A stretch of DNA of 64,000 nt from Ensifer adhaerens (GTDB lineage Bacteria > Pseudomonadota > Alphaproteobacteria > Rhizobiales > Rhizobiaceae). The translations under genes and the position numbers were made by a program. Shown piece by piece: positions 52,501 to 61,793 of this stretch (within the stretch, counting starts at the first letter, position 1; every line of letters starts with the position of its first letter). The DNA is taken from positions 692,501 to 756,500 of the forward strand of contig NZ_CP083350.1 of assembly GCF_020035535.1 (NCBI RefSeq), written 5' to 3'. The notes under the pieces were generated by a model that saw nothing but the letters and a program-made list of their open reading frames with translations, searched no databases and was not told the DNA's origin.

Positions 52501-53481
52501 ATGACTACGATTTCGCGTCGTACTTTCATGCTTGCGGCCACGGCCGTCGGCGCGCTAGCCCTTGCGGGCGTCGCGATCGCCGAAGTGCCGAAGCTCGAGC
52601 AGAAGGACAAATACAAGGTCGGCTTTGCGCAGACCGAATCCAACAATCCCTGGCGCATCGCCCAGACGAACAGCATGAAGGCCGAAGCTGAAAAGCTCGG
52701 CTTCCAGCTCGTCTATACGGATGCTGCCGGTTCCGCCGCCAAGCAGGTCGCCGACGTCAACTCGATGATCGCTCAGGGCGTCGACGTGATCTTCCTCGCA
52801 CCGCGCGAAGAAAAGCCGCTGATCCCCGCCGTCATGGCCGCCAAGAAGGCCGGCATTCCGGTGATCCTGCTCGATCGTTCGGTCGATCCGTCGCTGGCCA
52901 AGGCCGGCCAGGACTATCTGACCTTCATCGGCTCGAACTTCGTCGAGGAAGGCAAACGCGTTGCCGAGTGGCTGGCAAAGAACGCCAATGGCAAGTCGAA
53001 GATCATCGAACTCGAAGGCACGACCGGATCGTCGCCCGCCAACGACCGCAAAAAGGGCTTTGACGAGGCGATCAAGGCGGCCGGCGGCTTCGAGATCGTC
53101 GCATCGCAGACCGGCGATTTCGCCCGAGACAAGGGACGCCAGGTGGCCGAAGCCCTGCTTCAGGCCCATCCGGATGCGGACGTGATCTACGCCCATAACG
53201 ACGAAATGGCGATCGGCGCGATCGCCGCACTCGAAGCGGCCGGCAAGGTCCCCGGCAAGGACGTTCTCGTCCTGTCGATCGACGGCGGCAAGGAAGCCGT
53301 GCAGGCGGTCGTCGACGGCAAGATCGCCGCGGTCGTCGAGTGCAACCCGCGCTTCGGACCGAAGGCCTTCGAGACGATGATGCGCTACGCCAAGGGCGAG
53401 AAAATCGACGCGATGATCATCAACGACGACAAGTTCTACGACGCCTCCAACGCGGCTGCCGAACTCGCCAACGCCTATTGA
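52501..53481 (+). CDS. Sugar ABC transporter binding protein, YtfQ-like (galactofuranose type)
   Basis: 326 residues with a twin-arginine-like N-terminus (TTISRRTFMLAATAVGALALAGVAIA). It closely resembles E. coli YtfQ in VGFAQTESNNPWRIAQTNSMKAEAEK, IELEGTTGSSPANDRKKGF, SQTGDFARDKG and VIYAHNDEMAIGAI. YtfQ binds galactofuranose, so that or a related furanose is the likely ligand. GGGAGGAG ribosome site before ATG 52501. First gene of the operon, behind a LacI-controlled promoter. A strong hairpin follows its stop. Confidence 0.87.
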   Translation: MTTISRRTFMLAATAVGALALAGVAIAEVPKLEQKDKYKVGFAQTESNNPWRIAQTNSMKAEAEKLGFQLVYTDAAGSAAKQVADVNSMIAQGVDVIFLAPREEKPLIPAVMAAKKAGIPVILLDRSVDPSLAKAGQDYLTFIGSNFVEEGKRVAEWLAKNANGKSKIIELEGTTGSSPANDRKKGFDEAIKAAGGFEIVASQTGDFARDKGRQVAEALLQAHPDADVIYAHNDEMAIGAIAALEAAGKVPGKDVLVLSIDGGKEAVQAVVDGKIAAVVECNPRFGPKAFETMMRYAKGEKIDAMIINDDKFYDASNAAAELANAY

Positions 53482-53503
53482 TCCATTCTCCCCGAGCCTC
53501 TGC

Positions 53504-53537
53504 GGCCGGGACGGCACAACCGTCTCGGCCGTCTTTT
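53504..53537 (+). terminator. Rho-independent attenuator between binding-protein and ATPase genes
   Basis: GGCCGGGACGG (53504-53514) pairs with CCGTCTCGGCC (53520-53530) with one mismatch, followed by GTCTTTTT. Partial termination here would give more binding protein than transporter. Confidence 0.8.
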
Positions 53538-53636
53538 TGACGACAGCGGTCCCGGCATGACCTTCGGCCCGTTCACGTGTAGGCTGATGACGCCCAGCCT
53601 CAGGGGCGGCGGATGGCGAAGATAGGGAGGAGACCC

Positions 53637-55127
53637 ATGCTTCTGTCCATGCAGGGCATTTCCAAAGCGTTCGCCGGCGTTCCGGCACTGAAATCCGCCT
53701 CGCTCGACGTCGAAGCGGCAGAGGTCATGGCGCTCGTCGGCCAGAACGGCGCCGGCAAGTCAACGCTCATCAAGATCCTGACCGGCGTCTATCGCCGGGA
53801 CGAAGGCAACATCACCTTCGACGGCCAGGATGTCGATTTCTCGATGCCCGCGCAGGCGCAGGCCGCCGGGATCGCCACGATCTACCAGGAGATCAATCTC
53901 GCCCCGCAGCGTTCGGTGGCGGAGAACATCTACCTCTCCCGCGAGCCCAAACGCTTCGGCATGATCGACCATGGCGCCATGCGGCGCGGCGCCGAAGAGG
54001 TGCTCAAAACCTTCAACCTGACGATCGACGTCGATCGTCCGGTCGCTCATTTCGATGCGGCGACGCGGCAGATGGTGGCGATCGCCCGCGCTGTGACGCA
54101 AAGCGCCCGCCTCGTCATCATGGACGAGCCGACCTCCTCGCTCGACGAGCGCGAGGTCGCGATTCTGTTCGAGACGATCCGCACGCTGAAACGCTCGGGC
54201 GTCGCCGTCATCTTCATCGGCCACCGGCTCGACGAACTCTATGAAATCTGCGACCGCGTGACGATCATGCGCGATGGCCAGACGGTTGCGAAAAGCCCGA
54301 TGGCGGACATGCCCAAGATGGCGCTGGTGCGCCATATGCTCGGCAAGGAGCTTGCCGCCTTTCAGGCGATGGCGCCCGAAGCCGCGACCCTTGAACGCCC
54401 GGTCCGGCTCGAACTCGACAAGGCCGGCGCGGGCGTGCGCGTGCGCGACGTCAGCCTTGAAGTGCGGGAGGGCGAGATCTCCGGCCTTGCCGGCCTGCTC
54501 GGCTCCGGCCGCACGGAAACCGCGCGCCTGATCTTCGGCGCCGACAGGATGGAGCGCGGCACGATCCGCATGAAGGGACGGGATCGCAACTACCGCGAAC
54601 CGGCTGACGCGATTGCCGACGGCATCGGTCTCGTTTCCGAAGACCGAAAGATCGACGGCATCGTGCCCGACATGAGCATCCGCGAGAACATGACGCTCGC
54701 CTTGCTGCCGAAGCTGAAGAAAGCGGGCATTGTCGACCGTGCGCGACAGGACGAGATCGTTAGCCGCTATATTCGCGCCCTCGGGGTCAAATGCGCCTCC
54801 CCCGATCAGCCGATCAAGGAACTCTCCGGCGGCAACCAGCAGAAGGTGCTGCTCGCCCGGTGGCTTGCCACCGACCCGCGGGTGCTGATCGTCGACGAAC
54901 CGACGCGCGGCATCGACATCGGCGCGAAATCGGAAATCCTGAAGCTTCTGCGCAGCCTCGCCGACGAGGGCCTGAGCGTGCTGATGATCTCGTCGGAGCT
55001 TGAGGAACTTCTCGCCGCCGCCGACCGTGTGACGGTCTTGAGCGACGGCACGTCGGTCGCGACCCTGCCGCGCAAGGATTTGAGCGAGACGGCGCTGCTT
55101 GCCGCCATGGCCCACCAGGAAGAATGA
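53637..55127 (+). CDS. Sugar ABC transporter tandem ATPase, YtfR-like
   Basis: 496 residues from ATG 53637, which follows AGGGAGGAG; the frame opens further upstream to 53613. Two ABC domains: N-terminal Walker A GQNGAGKST and Walker B LVIMDEPTSSLDE; the C-terminal half has a degenerate GLLGSGRTE in the Walker A position, a signature LSGGNQQKVLLARWL and VLIVDEPTRGIDIGAK. This is the CUT2-class arrangement (RbsA, XylG, YtfR). Partner of the two downstream permeases. Confidence 0.92.
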   Translation: MLLSMQGISKAFAGVPALKSASLDVEAAEVMALVGQNGAGKSTLIKILTGVYRRDEGNITFDGQDVDFSMPAQAQAAGIATIYQEINLAPQRSVAENIYLSREPKRFGMIDHGAMRRGAEEVLKTFNLTIDVDRPVAHFDAATRQMVAIARAVTQSARLVIMDEPTSSLDEREVAILFETIRTLKRSGVAVIFIGHRLDELYEICDRVTIMRDGQTVAKSPMADMPKMALVRHMLGKELAAFQAMAPEAATLERPVRLELDKAGAGVRVRDVSLEVREGEISGLAGLLGSGRTETARLIFGADRMERGTIRMKGRDRNYREPADAIADGIGLVSEDRKIDGIVPDMSIRENMTLALLPKLKKAGIVDRARQDEIVSRYIRALGVKCASPDQPIKELSGGNQQKVLLARWLATDPRVLIVDEPTRGIDIGAKSEILKLLRSLADEGLSVLMISSELEELLAAADRVTVLSDGTSVATLPRKDLSETALLAAMAHQEE

Positions 55128-55128
55128 C

Positions 55129-56139
55129 ATGACGACGATCGAGACCCCAGCCCCACAACCATCGGGAACCCTTTCGTCCGGTAGCCGACTCATGACGCTG
55201 GCGAGCCGCTACGGCACCTTCGTCGCCTTTCTCGCGCTTATCCTCTTCAACGTCGCTGTCACGCCGAACTTCCTGTCTCTGCAGACGCTGAATGTGAACC
55301 TGACCCAGGTTGCAACCATCGTTATCGTCGCGACCGGCATGACGCTCGTCATTGCCACCGGCGGCATCGACCTGTCCGTCGGTTCGCTGATGGCGATTGC
55401 CGGCGCCCTGGCGCCGATGATCTTCATGGGTCAGTTCTGGCCGGTGGACAACATGGCGCTCGCAGTCACCCTCGCCTTCCTCTTGCCGGTTGCCGCCGCC
55501 GCCCTCTTCGGTCTCTTCAACGGCTTCCTCGTTACCCGCTTTTCGATCCAGCCGATCATCGCCACGCTGGTGCTGTTCATCGCCGGCCGTGGCATCGCCC
55601 AGGTGATGACCAACGGCAATCTACAGGTCTTCAAAAATGAAGGCTTCCAGTTCATCGCACTCGGTCGCATCGCCGGCGTTCCGGCCCAGGTCGTGCTGAT
55701 GATCGTCATCGTCGCGGCGGCATTCGCGATGATCCGCTACACCGTGATCGGCCGGCAGATCATCGCCGTTGGCGGCAACGAGAAAGCCGCCCGCCTGACC
55801 GGCATACCGGTGAAACGGGTCAAACTCTTCGTCTACATGATAAGCGGCGCGCTTGCCGGCGTGGCCGGCCTCATCGTCGTTGCCCGCAACTCGGCGAGCG
55901 ACGCGAACCTCGTCGGCCTCGGCATGGAACTCGATGCGATCGCTGCGGTCGCCGTCGGCGGCACGCTTCTAACCGGAGGGCGGGCCAACGTCATCGGCAC
56001 GGTGCTCGGCGCATTCGTCATTCAGTTGGTGCGCTACACGCTGCTCGCCAACGGCGTGCCGGACGCGGCGGCGCTCATCGTCAAGGCCGGGCTGATCGTC
56101 ACCGCCGTCTTTATCCAGCAGCGCGCCGGCAGACACTAG
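55129..56139 (+). CDS. Sugar ABC transporter permease, YtfT-like
   Basis: 336 residues, about 9-10 hydrophobic segments. CUT2 permease signature TGGIDLSVGSLMAIAGAL near residue 80-97 and GNEKAARLTGIPVKRVKLFVYMISGALAGVAGL in the second half. The start follows the ATPase stop by one base. With the second permease it forms a heterodimeric pore, as YtfT/YjfF do in E. coli. Confidence 0.9.
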   Translation: MTTIETPAPQPSGTLSSGSRLMTLASRYGTFVAFLALILFNVAVTPNFLSLQTLNVNLTQVATIVIVATGMTLVIATGGIDLSVGSLMAIAGALAPMIFMGQFWPVDNMALAVTLAFLLPVAAAALFGLFNGFLVTRFSIQPIIATLVLFIAGRGIAQVMTNGNLQVFKNEGFQFIALGRIAGVPAQVVLMIVIVAAAFAMIRYTVIGRQIIAVGGNEKAARLTGIPVKRVKLFVYMISGALAGVAGLIVVARNSASDANLVGLGMELDAIAAVAVGGTLLTGGRANVIGTVLGAFVIQLVRYTLLANGVPDAAALIVKAGLIVTAVFIQQRAGRH

Positions 56140-56150
56140 GGGCTACCACG

Positions 56151-57134
56151 ATGCAAACGATCCTTCGCCTCTTCCTGGTCAAGAATTCCGGCGACCTCGC
56201 CCGGCTCGGCGTCATCCTGGCGCTCGCCGGCCTCATTCTCTTCGGGGCGCTGCGCTACGACAACTTCCTGTCGCCCTACAACATCCTGAGTTTCCTGCGC
56301 TACAACTCGATGTTCGCCTTGATCGCGCTCGGCATGGCCTTCGTCATCATCACAGGCGGCATCGACCTGTCGGTCGGCGGCACGGCGGCGATGGCAAGCG
56401 TGGTCGCAGCCTTGCTCTCCCCCTATCATTGGGCTGCCGGGCTCATTGGCGGCATGGCGGCCGGCTTCGCGGTCGGCGCGCTCAATGGCTTCATCATCAC
56501 GAGGATGCGCATCCAGCCCTTCATCGCCACGCTCGCGACGATGCTTGCCGCCTATGGTACCGGCCTTTTGCTCGCCGACAACCAGTCGGTCTCGGTTTCC
56601 TACGACACCGGTTTCACCGTGATCGGCCAGGACGACTCTCTCGGCTTTCCCATCCCCGCCTGGATCGCGCTTGCCGCCTATGTGCTCGGCTGGCTCGTGC
56701 TCGAGAAGCTTCCTATCGGCCGCCATATCTTGGCGATCGGTGACGGTGAGGCGACCGCCGGCCTGATGGGCCTGAAGGTCGAGCGCGCGCTTGCCGGCGT
56801 CTATCTCGCCTCAGGCACGCTTGCCGGTCTTGCCGGCGTCATCCTTGCCTCGCAGTTCGGCGCCGGGCAGCCGACGGAGGGTGTGGGCTGGGAACTCTTC
56901 GCGATCGCCTCCGTTGTCGTCGGCGGCACGCTGCTGTCGGGCGGTTCCGGTTCCGTCGGCGCCACCTTGGCAGGCGCGCTATTGCTCGCCATGGTGTTCA
57001 ACATCCTGAACTTCGAAAACGGCCTCGGCTGGATCTCGCTTTCGGCCTACTGGCAATCAGTCATTCGCGGCGGTTTCCTGCTCGTCGTGGTGGTCCTGCA
57101 GGCGAATTTGATGGCGCAGCACCGGAGTAGCTAG
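56151..57134 (+). CDS. Sugar ABC transporter permease, YjfF-like
   Basis: 327 residues, second CUT2 permease: TGGIDLSVGGTAAMASVVAAL, NGFIITRMRIQPFIATLATML and GDGEATAGLMGLKVERALAGVYLASGTLAGLAGVIL. Two non-identical permeases in one CUT2 operon are characteristic of the YtfQRT-YjfF galactofuranose system, supporting the substrate guess. Last gene of the operon; 147 bases separate it from the MFS gene. Confidence 0.9.
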   Translation: MQTILRLFLVKNSGDLARLGVILALAGLILFGALRYDNFLSPYNILSFLRYNSMFALIALGMAFVIITGGIDLSVGGTAAMASVVAALLSPYHWAAGLIGGMAAGFAVGALNGFIITRMRIQPFIATLATMLAAYGTGLLLADNQSVSVSYDTGFTVIGQDDSLGFPIPAWIALAAYVLGWLVLEKLPIGRHILAIGDGEATAGLMGLKVERALAGVYLASGTLAGLAGVILASQFGAGQPTEGVGWELFAIASVVVGGTLLSGGSGSVGATLAGALLLAMVFNILNFENGLGWISLSAYWQSVIRGGFLLVVVVLQANLMAQHRSS

Positions 57135-57210
57135 ACGCGCTGCAACGCGGGTCGGCGCCGCTTTGCTTGCCTCCATCAAGGAACGGCGAACGTCCTGACC
57201 GCTCGGACGG

Positions 57211-57244
57211 TTGACTATCGCCCGCCCAGGCATTCTGAATGCCT
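57211..57244 (+). promoter_or_regulatory. Candidate promoter and palindromic operator of the MFS gene
   Basis: TTGACT at 57211-57216 is a -35 candidate. A perfect hairpin/palindrome AGGCATT-CTG-AATGCCT at 57228-57244 covers the -10 position, as an operator for a TetR/MarR-type repressor would. No such regulator gene is adjacent. Confidence 0.4.
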
Positions 57245-57281
57245 CTCGTCAAAATCGAAATGACCGCATCGGACCGCCTGC

Positions 57282-58766
57282 ATGAACGAGATACGCCCCC
57301 CGAATGAAACGACTGTGGTGACGCCCACTCTCTCGGAGCAGGAAAAAAACGTCATCATCGCGGGCGTGCTCCTCTCCATGCTCCTGGCCGCACTCGACCA
57401 GACGATCGTGGCGCCCGCCATGCCCACGATCGGCAAGGCGCTCGGGCACAGCGACTATCTGCCGTGGGTGGTGACAGCCTATCTCCTGACCGCGACGGCC
57501 ATGGCGCCGCTTTACGGCAAGATTTCCGACATTCACGGGCGGCGGCCGACGATCTTCGCCGCCGTGATCATCTTCCTTGCGGGATCGCTGATCAGCGCGC
57601 TGGCGCCGAACATGCTGACGCTGATCATCGGCCGCGCGGTCCAGGGCCTGGGCGGCGGCGGTCTCTTTGCCCTCTCGCAAACCGTGATCGGCGATCTCGT
57701 TCCGCCGCGCGAGCGTGCCCGTTATGCCGCCTGGATATCCGGGACATGGGCGGTGGCAAGCATCGCCGGGCCACTGCTGGGCGGTACCTTTGCCGAGCAC
57801 TTGCACTGGTCGCTGATCTTCTGGATCAACATTCCGCTCGGGCTTGCGGCCATGGCGATCATCAGCAATCCGCTGAAGAAGCTGCCCGTCATAACCCGGG
57901 CGCACCGGATCGACGGGGCGGGAGCCACCTTGCTCGTCGCGGCAACGGCACTTCTGCTGCTGGCTCTGAATTGGGGCGGCAGCCGCTATGCATGGCTTTC
58001 GCCGGAGATCGCCGGATTGCTCGGTTCTTCGGCCGTTCTTTGGACCGCGTTTGCCCTGCGCCTCCGGCGTGTGGCCGAACCCCTCATCTCGCTCGAAGTG
58101 CTCAGCAATCCCATCGTGCGCTTCGGAACCCTGGCAATGTTTCTGGCACAGGGCGCCAATGTCGGCCTCTCCGTCTATCTTCCCGTTTATGCACAGTCGT
58201 TCCACGGCCTCACCGCCGGCGGCTCGGGGCTGATCATGCTCGGCCTGCTGCTCGGCACCGTGTGCGGAGCTACGACCAGCGCGCGGACGATACCGCGCCT
58301 TGTCCACTACAAAAGGATGGCGGTCCTCGGCAGCCTCCTCAGCTTTGTCTGTCTGGCCGCGCTGGCGGCTCTTGCCGGGCGCACGACCCTATCCGTGCTG
58401 GTGCTGCTGACCTCGGGCGCGGGTTTCGGCTCCGGCATGACCTTTCCGGTCGCAACCATTTCCGTCCAGAACGCCGTCGACCAGACGCATCTTGGCGTCG
58501 CAACCGGCGTTCTGACTTTCCTGCGGTCGCTGGGCGGCGCCCTCGGCGTTGCCATCCTCGGCGCTATCGCGCTCGGCAATGGCCTGCCGCTCGGTGGCGA
58601 AGCCATCCAGACGATCAATGCCACGACTGCCTCGGCCCTGCCATTCGCCTATATTTTCGCCGCTTGCACCGCGGCCATGATATTGTCGCTGGCGATGTTC
58701 CATCAGATGCCGGAGAAACCATTGCGCGGCCGCGCCGAGACGGAGATACCCGCCGTCGTCGAGTAA
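57282..58766 (+). CDS. DHA2-family (EmrB/QacA-type) MFS multidrug exporter
   Basis: 494 residues with about 14 predicted membrane segments. MFS motif A in GKISDIHGRRPTIF after TM2, motif D1/B region in IIGRAVQGLGGGGLFALSQTV, and antiporter motif C in GTWAVASIAGPLLGGTFAE in TM5. A charged TM1 residue is present in LAALDQTIVAPAMPT (Asp), typical of 14-TMS drug:H+ antiporters. No periplasmic adaptor gene neighbours it, so it would act alone in the inner membrane. A strong terminator follows. Confidence 0.9.
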   Translation: MNEIRPPNETTVVTPTLSEQEKNVIIAGVLLSMLLAALDQTIVAPAMPTIGKALGHSDYLPWVVTAYLLTATAMAPLYGKISDIHGRRPTIFAAVIIFLAGSLISALAPNMLTLIIGRAVQGLGGGGLFALSQTVIGDLVPPRERARYAAWISGTWAVASIAGPLLGGTFAEHLHWSLIFWINIPLGLAAMAIISNPLKKLPVITRAHRIDGAGATLLVAATALLLLALNWGGSRYAWLSPEIAGLLGSSAVLWTAFALRLRRVAEPLISLEVLSNPIVRFGTLAMFLAQGANVGLSVYLPVYAQSFHGLTAGGSGLIMLGLLLGTVCGATTSARTIPRLVHYKRMAVLGSLLSFVCLAALAALAGRTTLSVLVLLTSGAGFGSGMTFPVATISVQNAVDQTHLGVATGVLTFLRSLGGALGVAILGAIALGNGLPLGGEAIQTINATTASALPFAYIFAACTAAMILSLAMFHQMPEKPLRGRAETEIPAVVE

Positions 58767-58861
58767 AGGCGCACCGCAGAAGCGCCCAGACGGTCGCTCC
58801 CCGAGAGTAAGCCTGCGCTTCAACGACTGGCAATAAACACGCCCGCTCCGGATGACACGGA

Positions 58862-58895
58862 GGAGGCGCCGCGGAAATCCGCAGCGCCTCCTTTT
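58862..58895 (+). terminator. Rho-independent terminator of the MFS gene
   Basis: GGAGGCGC (58862-58869) pairs with GCGCCTCC (58884-58891), with inner GCGG/CCGC, followed by TTTT (58892-58895). Confidence 0.85.
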
Positions 58896-58949
58896 AGTCC
58901 TCGGGTGGTTCTGCCATTCAAGGCAACGGCACCCACGCTGCCTCAGTTC

Positions 58950-59936
58950 CTAGCGCAACGGGAAGGCGACAGGGCGGATCGGTGCGGCATCCGCCCCGCG
59001 GAACTTGAGCGATGCGCCGACAAAAGCGAACTCGTAGATCCGCTCCTTCGACAGTTCTTCGAGATTGATGAGCTCGATGATCGGTGCGCCCTGCTGGGCA
59101 AGGAGATAGGTGTGGACCGGGATGTAGTTGTCTGCGGTTTCGGCCGGGAACGCTTCGAAGCTCAGATTGTCGGCACCGACGACCATGGCGCCGCCGTCTT
59201 CGACCAGAAACTTCGCCGCGTCGATGCTGAGTCCGGGCGGATTGCTCATGTAGGCGGACTTGTCTTCGTAATGCTGCATGCGCCCGGTACGGATCAACGC
59301 CACATCGCCTTCCTGAAGCTTGATGCCCTGGCTGTCGAGCGCCTCCTGAAGATCCTTGCGGGTGATGCGATAGTTCTCCGGCAGCATCTGCAAGCCTTTC
59401 GCCGCCGCAACATCGATCAGGACGCCGCGCGCTACGATCGGCGGCAATTTCTCCGCACCCGTGACGGTCCAGCCCTGGTCTCCGAGGTAATCGGCCGCCG
59501 CGTAGCCGTTCCAGATCTTGCCGTTCAGGCCAAAATGATTGAGCGCATCGATATGCGTGCCCATATGCGCGTACATCGAAACGGCCGAGCCGGAATAGCT
59601 GACATGCTGGTTCATCTCCTTGCCGACCTTCATCGGATCGGAAACGGCCGTGCCATGCGGCGTGTGCGTCATCCACATCTGGTATGGCGGATCACCGGCC
59701 GCCTCCCAGCTTGGCATGCCGATGAAATATTCGACGGCAAGGTCGTAGGACCCGGTGCCCTCGATGCGCGACAGGATCGCAGCGCGAGAAGCTGGCGTAA
59801 TCAGGTTGAGGCGTCCGATCTCGTCCTTCTGCCCCCAGGGGCTCTTGCCGACATCCTGCGCGAAAGCGGCACTTCCCAGCAAGCCGGCCACAAGGGAGAC
59901 CGCGACCGTACGGCCAAGCGTTGCGGTGTTGAACAT
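58950..59936 (-). CDS. Secreted cyclase-family (kynurenine formamidase-like) metal hydrolase
   Basis: 328 residues with a signal peptide (VAVSLVAGLLGSAAFA, cleavage before QDV). Cyclase-family core motif H124-x-G-T-H128-x-D130 in MYAHMGTHIDALNHF, the divalent-metal site of KynB-like amidohydrolases. Further text GVLIDVAAAKG and GDVALIRTGR is family-like. Members hydrolyse N-formyl or isatin-type amides; a periplasmic location is unlike cytosolic KynB, so the substrate is probably different. AGGAG ribosome site before ATG 59936. Monocistronic. Confidence 0.85.
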   Translation of the reverse strand: MFNTATLGRTVAVSLVAGLLGSAAFAQDVGKSPWGQKDEIGRLNLITPASRAAILSRIEGTGSYDLAVEYFIGMPSWEAAGDPPYQMWMTHTPHGTAVSDPMKVGKEMNQHVSYSGSAVSMYAHMGTHIDALNHFGLNGKIWNGYAAADYLGDQGWTVTGAEKLPPIVARGVLIDVAAAKGLQMLPENYRITRKDLQEALDSQGIKLQEGDVALIRTGRMQHYEDKSAYMSNPPGLSIDAAKFLVEDGGAMVVGADNLSFEAFPAETADNYIPVHTYLLAQQGAPIIELINLEELSKERIYEFAFVGASLKFRGADAAPIRPVAFPLR

Positions 59937-60445
59937 GGTGAACTCCTTTTCTGCATTTCCCGAACATCAGGAAGCTGGCCTCACCTTATTGCTGGCCGGA
60001 TCGCGAATAATCAGCGATACGGAGAATAGATATTTTACTCTGGGGAAATTATGGGCCTGTTGGCAGCCATGCGCGCGTTTCGGCGCCTTGCCGTCCTCCA
60101 TCACCAACCCGCCGCGCCCAAGGCAAGCTCGTACGAATGCTGGCACCACAAGCTCGCTAAGCGCGGCGTCTAAATCGTCTATCCGACCAATCGATTGCAG
60201 CTGCCGAAGGGTAAAGGCTTTTGCCGGTTTCTTCGCCGGCGAACCGCGGCTAGCTAGGCTCTTGGGCGGCGGGGTCGCCGCCCCACACGCGCCCATCGAG
60301 CCGCCCGGAATAATACCGTCACAGTTGTTACTCCCGGCATTTGATCGGCGGTGCCAAACTACCCTCGATGACGGCGCGATGACCTGTATTCCGGCGCTCC
60401 GGCCGCGCGATGCAGGCATCGACAAAAACGAGGAGATTGAACGCC
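59937..60445. other. 509-base intergenic region
   Basis: No convincing gene. A leftward frame of 167 codons (59967-60470) lacks recognisable motifs and a ribosome site. On the plus strand a 40-codon frame from 60051 reads MGLLAAMRAFRRLA, which slightly resembles a LysR N-terminus. GGCGGGG/CCCCGCC-type inverted repeats occur near 60268-60284. Confidence 0.4.
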
Positions 60446-61234
60446 ATGAACAAGACAGTCGAGAATGCAACCGGCCAGCCCGCCATGCCGAAGCCGCAGG
60501 TGGTTCCGCAACAGGCCTGGGAAGAGGCGCGCCAGAGCCTGCTTGTCAGGGAAAAGGCACACACGCATGCCCGCGATGCGCTCGCTGCCGAGCGCCGGCG
60601 CATGCCATGGATGGCCGTCACGAAGGAATATGTCTTCGAAGGGCCTGCGGGTAGGGAGAGCCTGCTGGATCTTTTTGCCGGCCGGCACCAGTTGATCGTC
60701 TATCGCGCTTTCTACGAACCGGGCGTCCATGGCTGGCCCGAGAACGCTTGCCGCGGCTGCTCCATGGTCGCCGACCAGGTCGCGCATCTCTCCCACCTCA
60801 ATGCCCGCGACACCACGCTGGTCTTCACTTCGCGCGCGCCGCAAGCGGACATCGCGCGGTTGAAGGCGCGCATGGGCTGGACGATGCCGTGGTACACCAT
60901 CACTGACAGCTTCGACCTCGATTTCGGTGTCGACGAGTGGCACGGCCACAACGTGTTCTTCCGCGACGGCGACAGGCTGTTCCGGACCTACTTCATCAAC
61001 AACCGTGGTGACGAACAGATGGGCGGCACCTGGAACTATCTCGACATCACGCCGCTCGGCCGGCAGGAAGTCTGGGAAGACTCTCCGGAAGGCTATCCCC
61101 AGACCCCGACCTACAAGTGGTGGAACTGGAACGACAGCTATGTCGAAGGCGCTGCACCCGATCAGCGCTGGGTCGAGGTCTCGGACGCCGGCGAGGCAGC
61201 GATGCGAAGCCAGGACGCGAGCTCGGCGCGATGA
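60446..61234 (+). CDS. DUF899 (thioredoxin-like) family protein
   Basis: 262 residues from ATG 60446 with GAGGAG about ten bases upstream. DUF899 text: EEARQSLLVREKAHTHARDALAAERRRMPW at the N-terminus, FAGRHQLIVYRAFYEPGVHGW, CRGCSMVADQVAHLSHLNARDT and TWNYLDITPLGRQEVWEDSPEGYPQTP. The family has a thioredoxin-like fold with a CxxC-like site (here CRGC) and is often called a dithiol-disulfide oxidoreductase on weak evidence. Coupled to a small membrane protein by an ATGA overlap. Confidence 0.85.
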   Translation: MNKTVENATGQPAMPKPQVVPQQAWEEARQSLLVREKAHTHARDALAAERRRMPWMAVTKEYVFEGPAGRESLLDLFAGRHQLIVYRAFYEPGVHGWPENACRGCSMVADQVAHLSHLNARDTTLVFTSRAPQADIARLKARMGWTMPWYTITDSFDLDFGVDEWHGHNVFFRDGDRLFRTYFINNRGDEQMGGTWNYLDITPLGRQEVWEDSPEGYPQTPTYKWWNWNDSYVEGAAPDQRWVEVSDAGEAAMRSQDASSAR

Positions 61235-61500
61235 GCGCGAGCCTCTCTGTCGGCGCACGGGACCTTCCCCGGACGGCAGCACGGAGGGTGGCCGACGGGC
61301 TCGCCCTTGCGGCCGCGCCGACCTTCGCGCTGATGGCGATCCTGGTCGGCGCAGGCGGCGCGGACGTCGGGCAGATGCTATGCGCCGGCGAACAGGGACT
61401 GCAGATCGGCGGGATGACGGTGATGTACATGCTGATGAGCGTCTTCCACCTGACCCCATGGCTGCGGCTCATCCAGAGCGGCAAGCGCGAAGCAGCCTGA
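61231..61500 (+). CDS. Small membrane protein coupled to the DUF899 gene
   Basis: 89 residues; ATG 61231 overlaps the DUF899 stop as ATGA. Two hydrophobic segments: LALAAAPTFALMAILVGAGG and IGGMTVMYMLMSVFHLTPWL, ending LIQSGKREAA. One cysteine and one histidine lie near the membrane (MLCAGEQ, VFHLTPW). Similar short proteins are seen next to DUF899/DUF1223-like genes, from memory. Function unknown. A long hairpin follows its stop. Confidence 0.75.
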   Translation: MSASLSVGARDLPRTAARRVADGLALAAAPTFALMAILVGAGGADVGQMLCAGEQGLQIGGMTVMYMLMSVFHLTPWLRLIQSGKREAA

Positions 61501-61533
61501 GGGCACCGGAGCATATCCCCTGGCAAAGCATCT

Positions 61534-61568
61534 GATCGGCCCTACTTGAAGGCGAAGTGGGGCCGATC
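61534..61568 (+). terminator. Long hairpin terminator after the DUF899 pair
   Basis: GATCGGCCC (61534-61542) with GGGCCGATC (61560-61568) plus inner TACTT/AAGTG give a 14-bp stem and seven-base loop, 33 bases after the stop; TTGTGG follows. A second stem, AGAGGTC-GT-GACCTCT, lies at 61648-61663. Confidence 0.65.
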
Positions 61569-61793
61569 TTGTGGACACTCAAAAGGTGTGGAAACGACCG
61601 GGACCGTATGTCCCTGACACCGGCGAATGGGCATGCTGCTGATTCGGAGAGGTCGTGACCTCTTCGGATTGAAGCAGGGAACGGTTCAGCAAGGCCGATC
61701 CGGCCGTCCACCAACAGCATTGTCTGTAACGGCTGCCGGGGCCTCGCCTGAGAACGGTCTCGATGGACGTATTGATCGAATCGGGGAACGAAC

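Noticed and set aside
60051..60173. A 40-codon plus-strand frame starting MGLLAAMRAF, like a LysR N-terminus
   Set aside because: Similarity covers only about ten residues and the rest is not LysR-like; too weak to call a pseudogene.
59967..60470. A 167-codon leftward frame upstream of the cyclase-family gene
   Set aside because: No ribosome site or motif; basic, Ser/Ala-rich composition. Left as intergenic.
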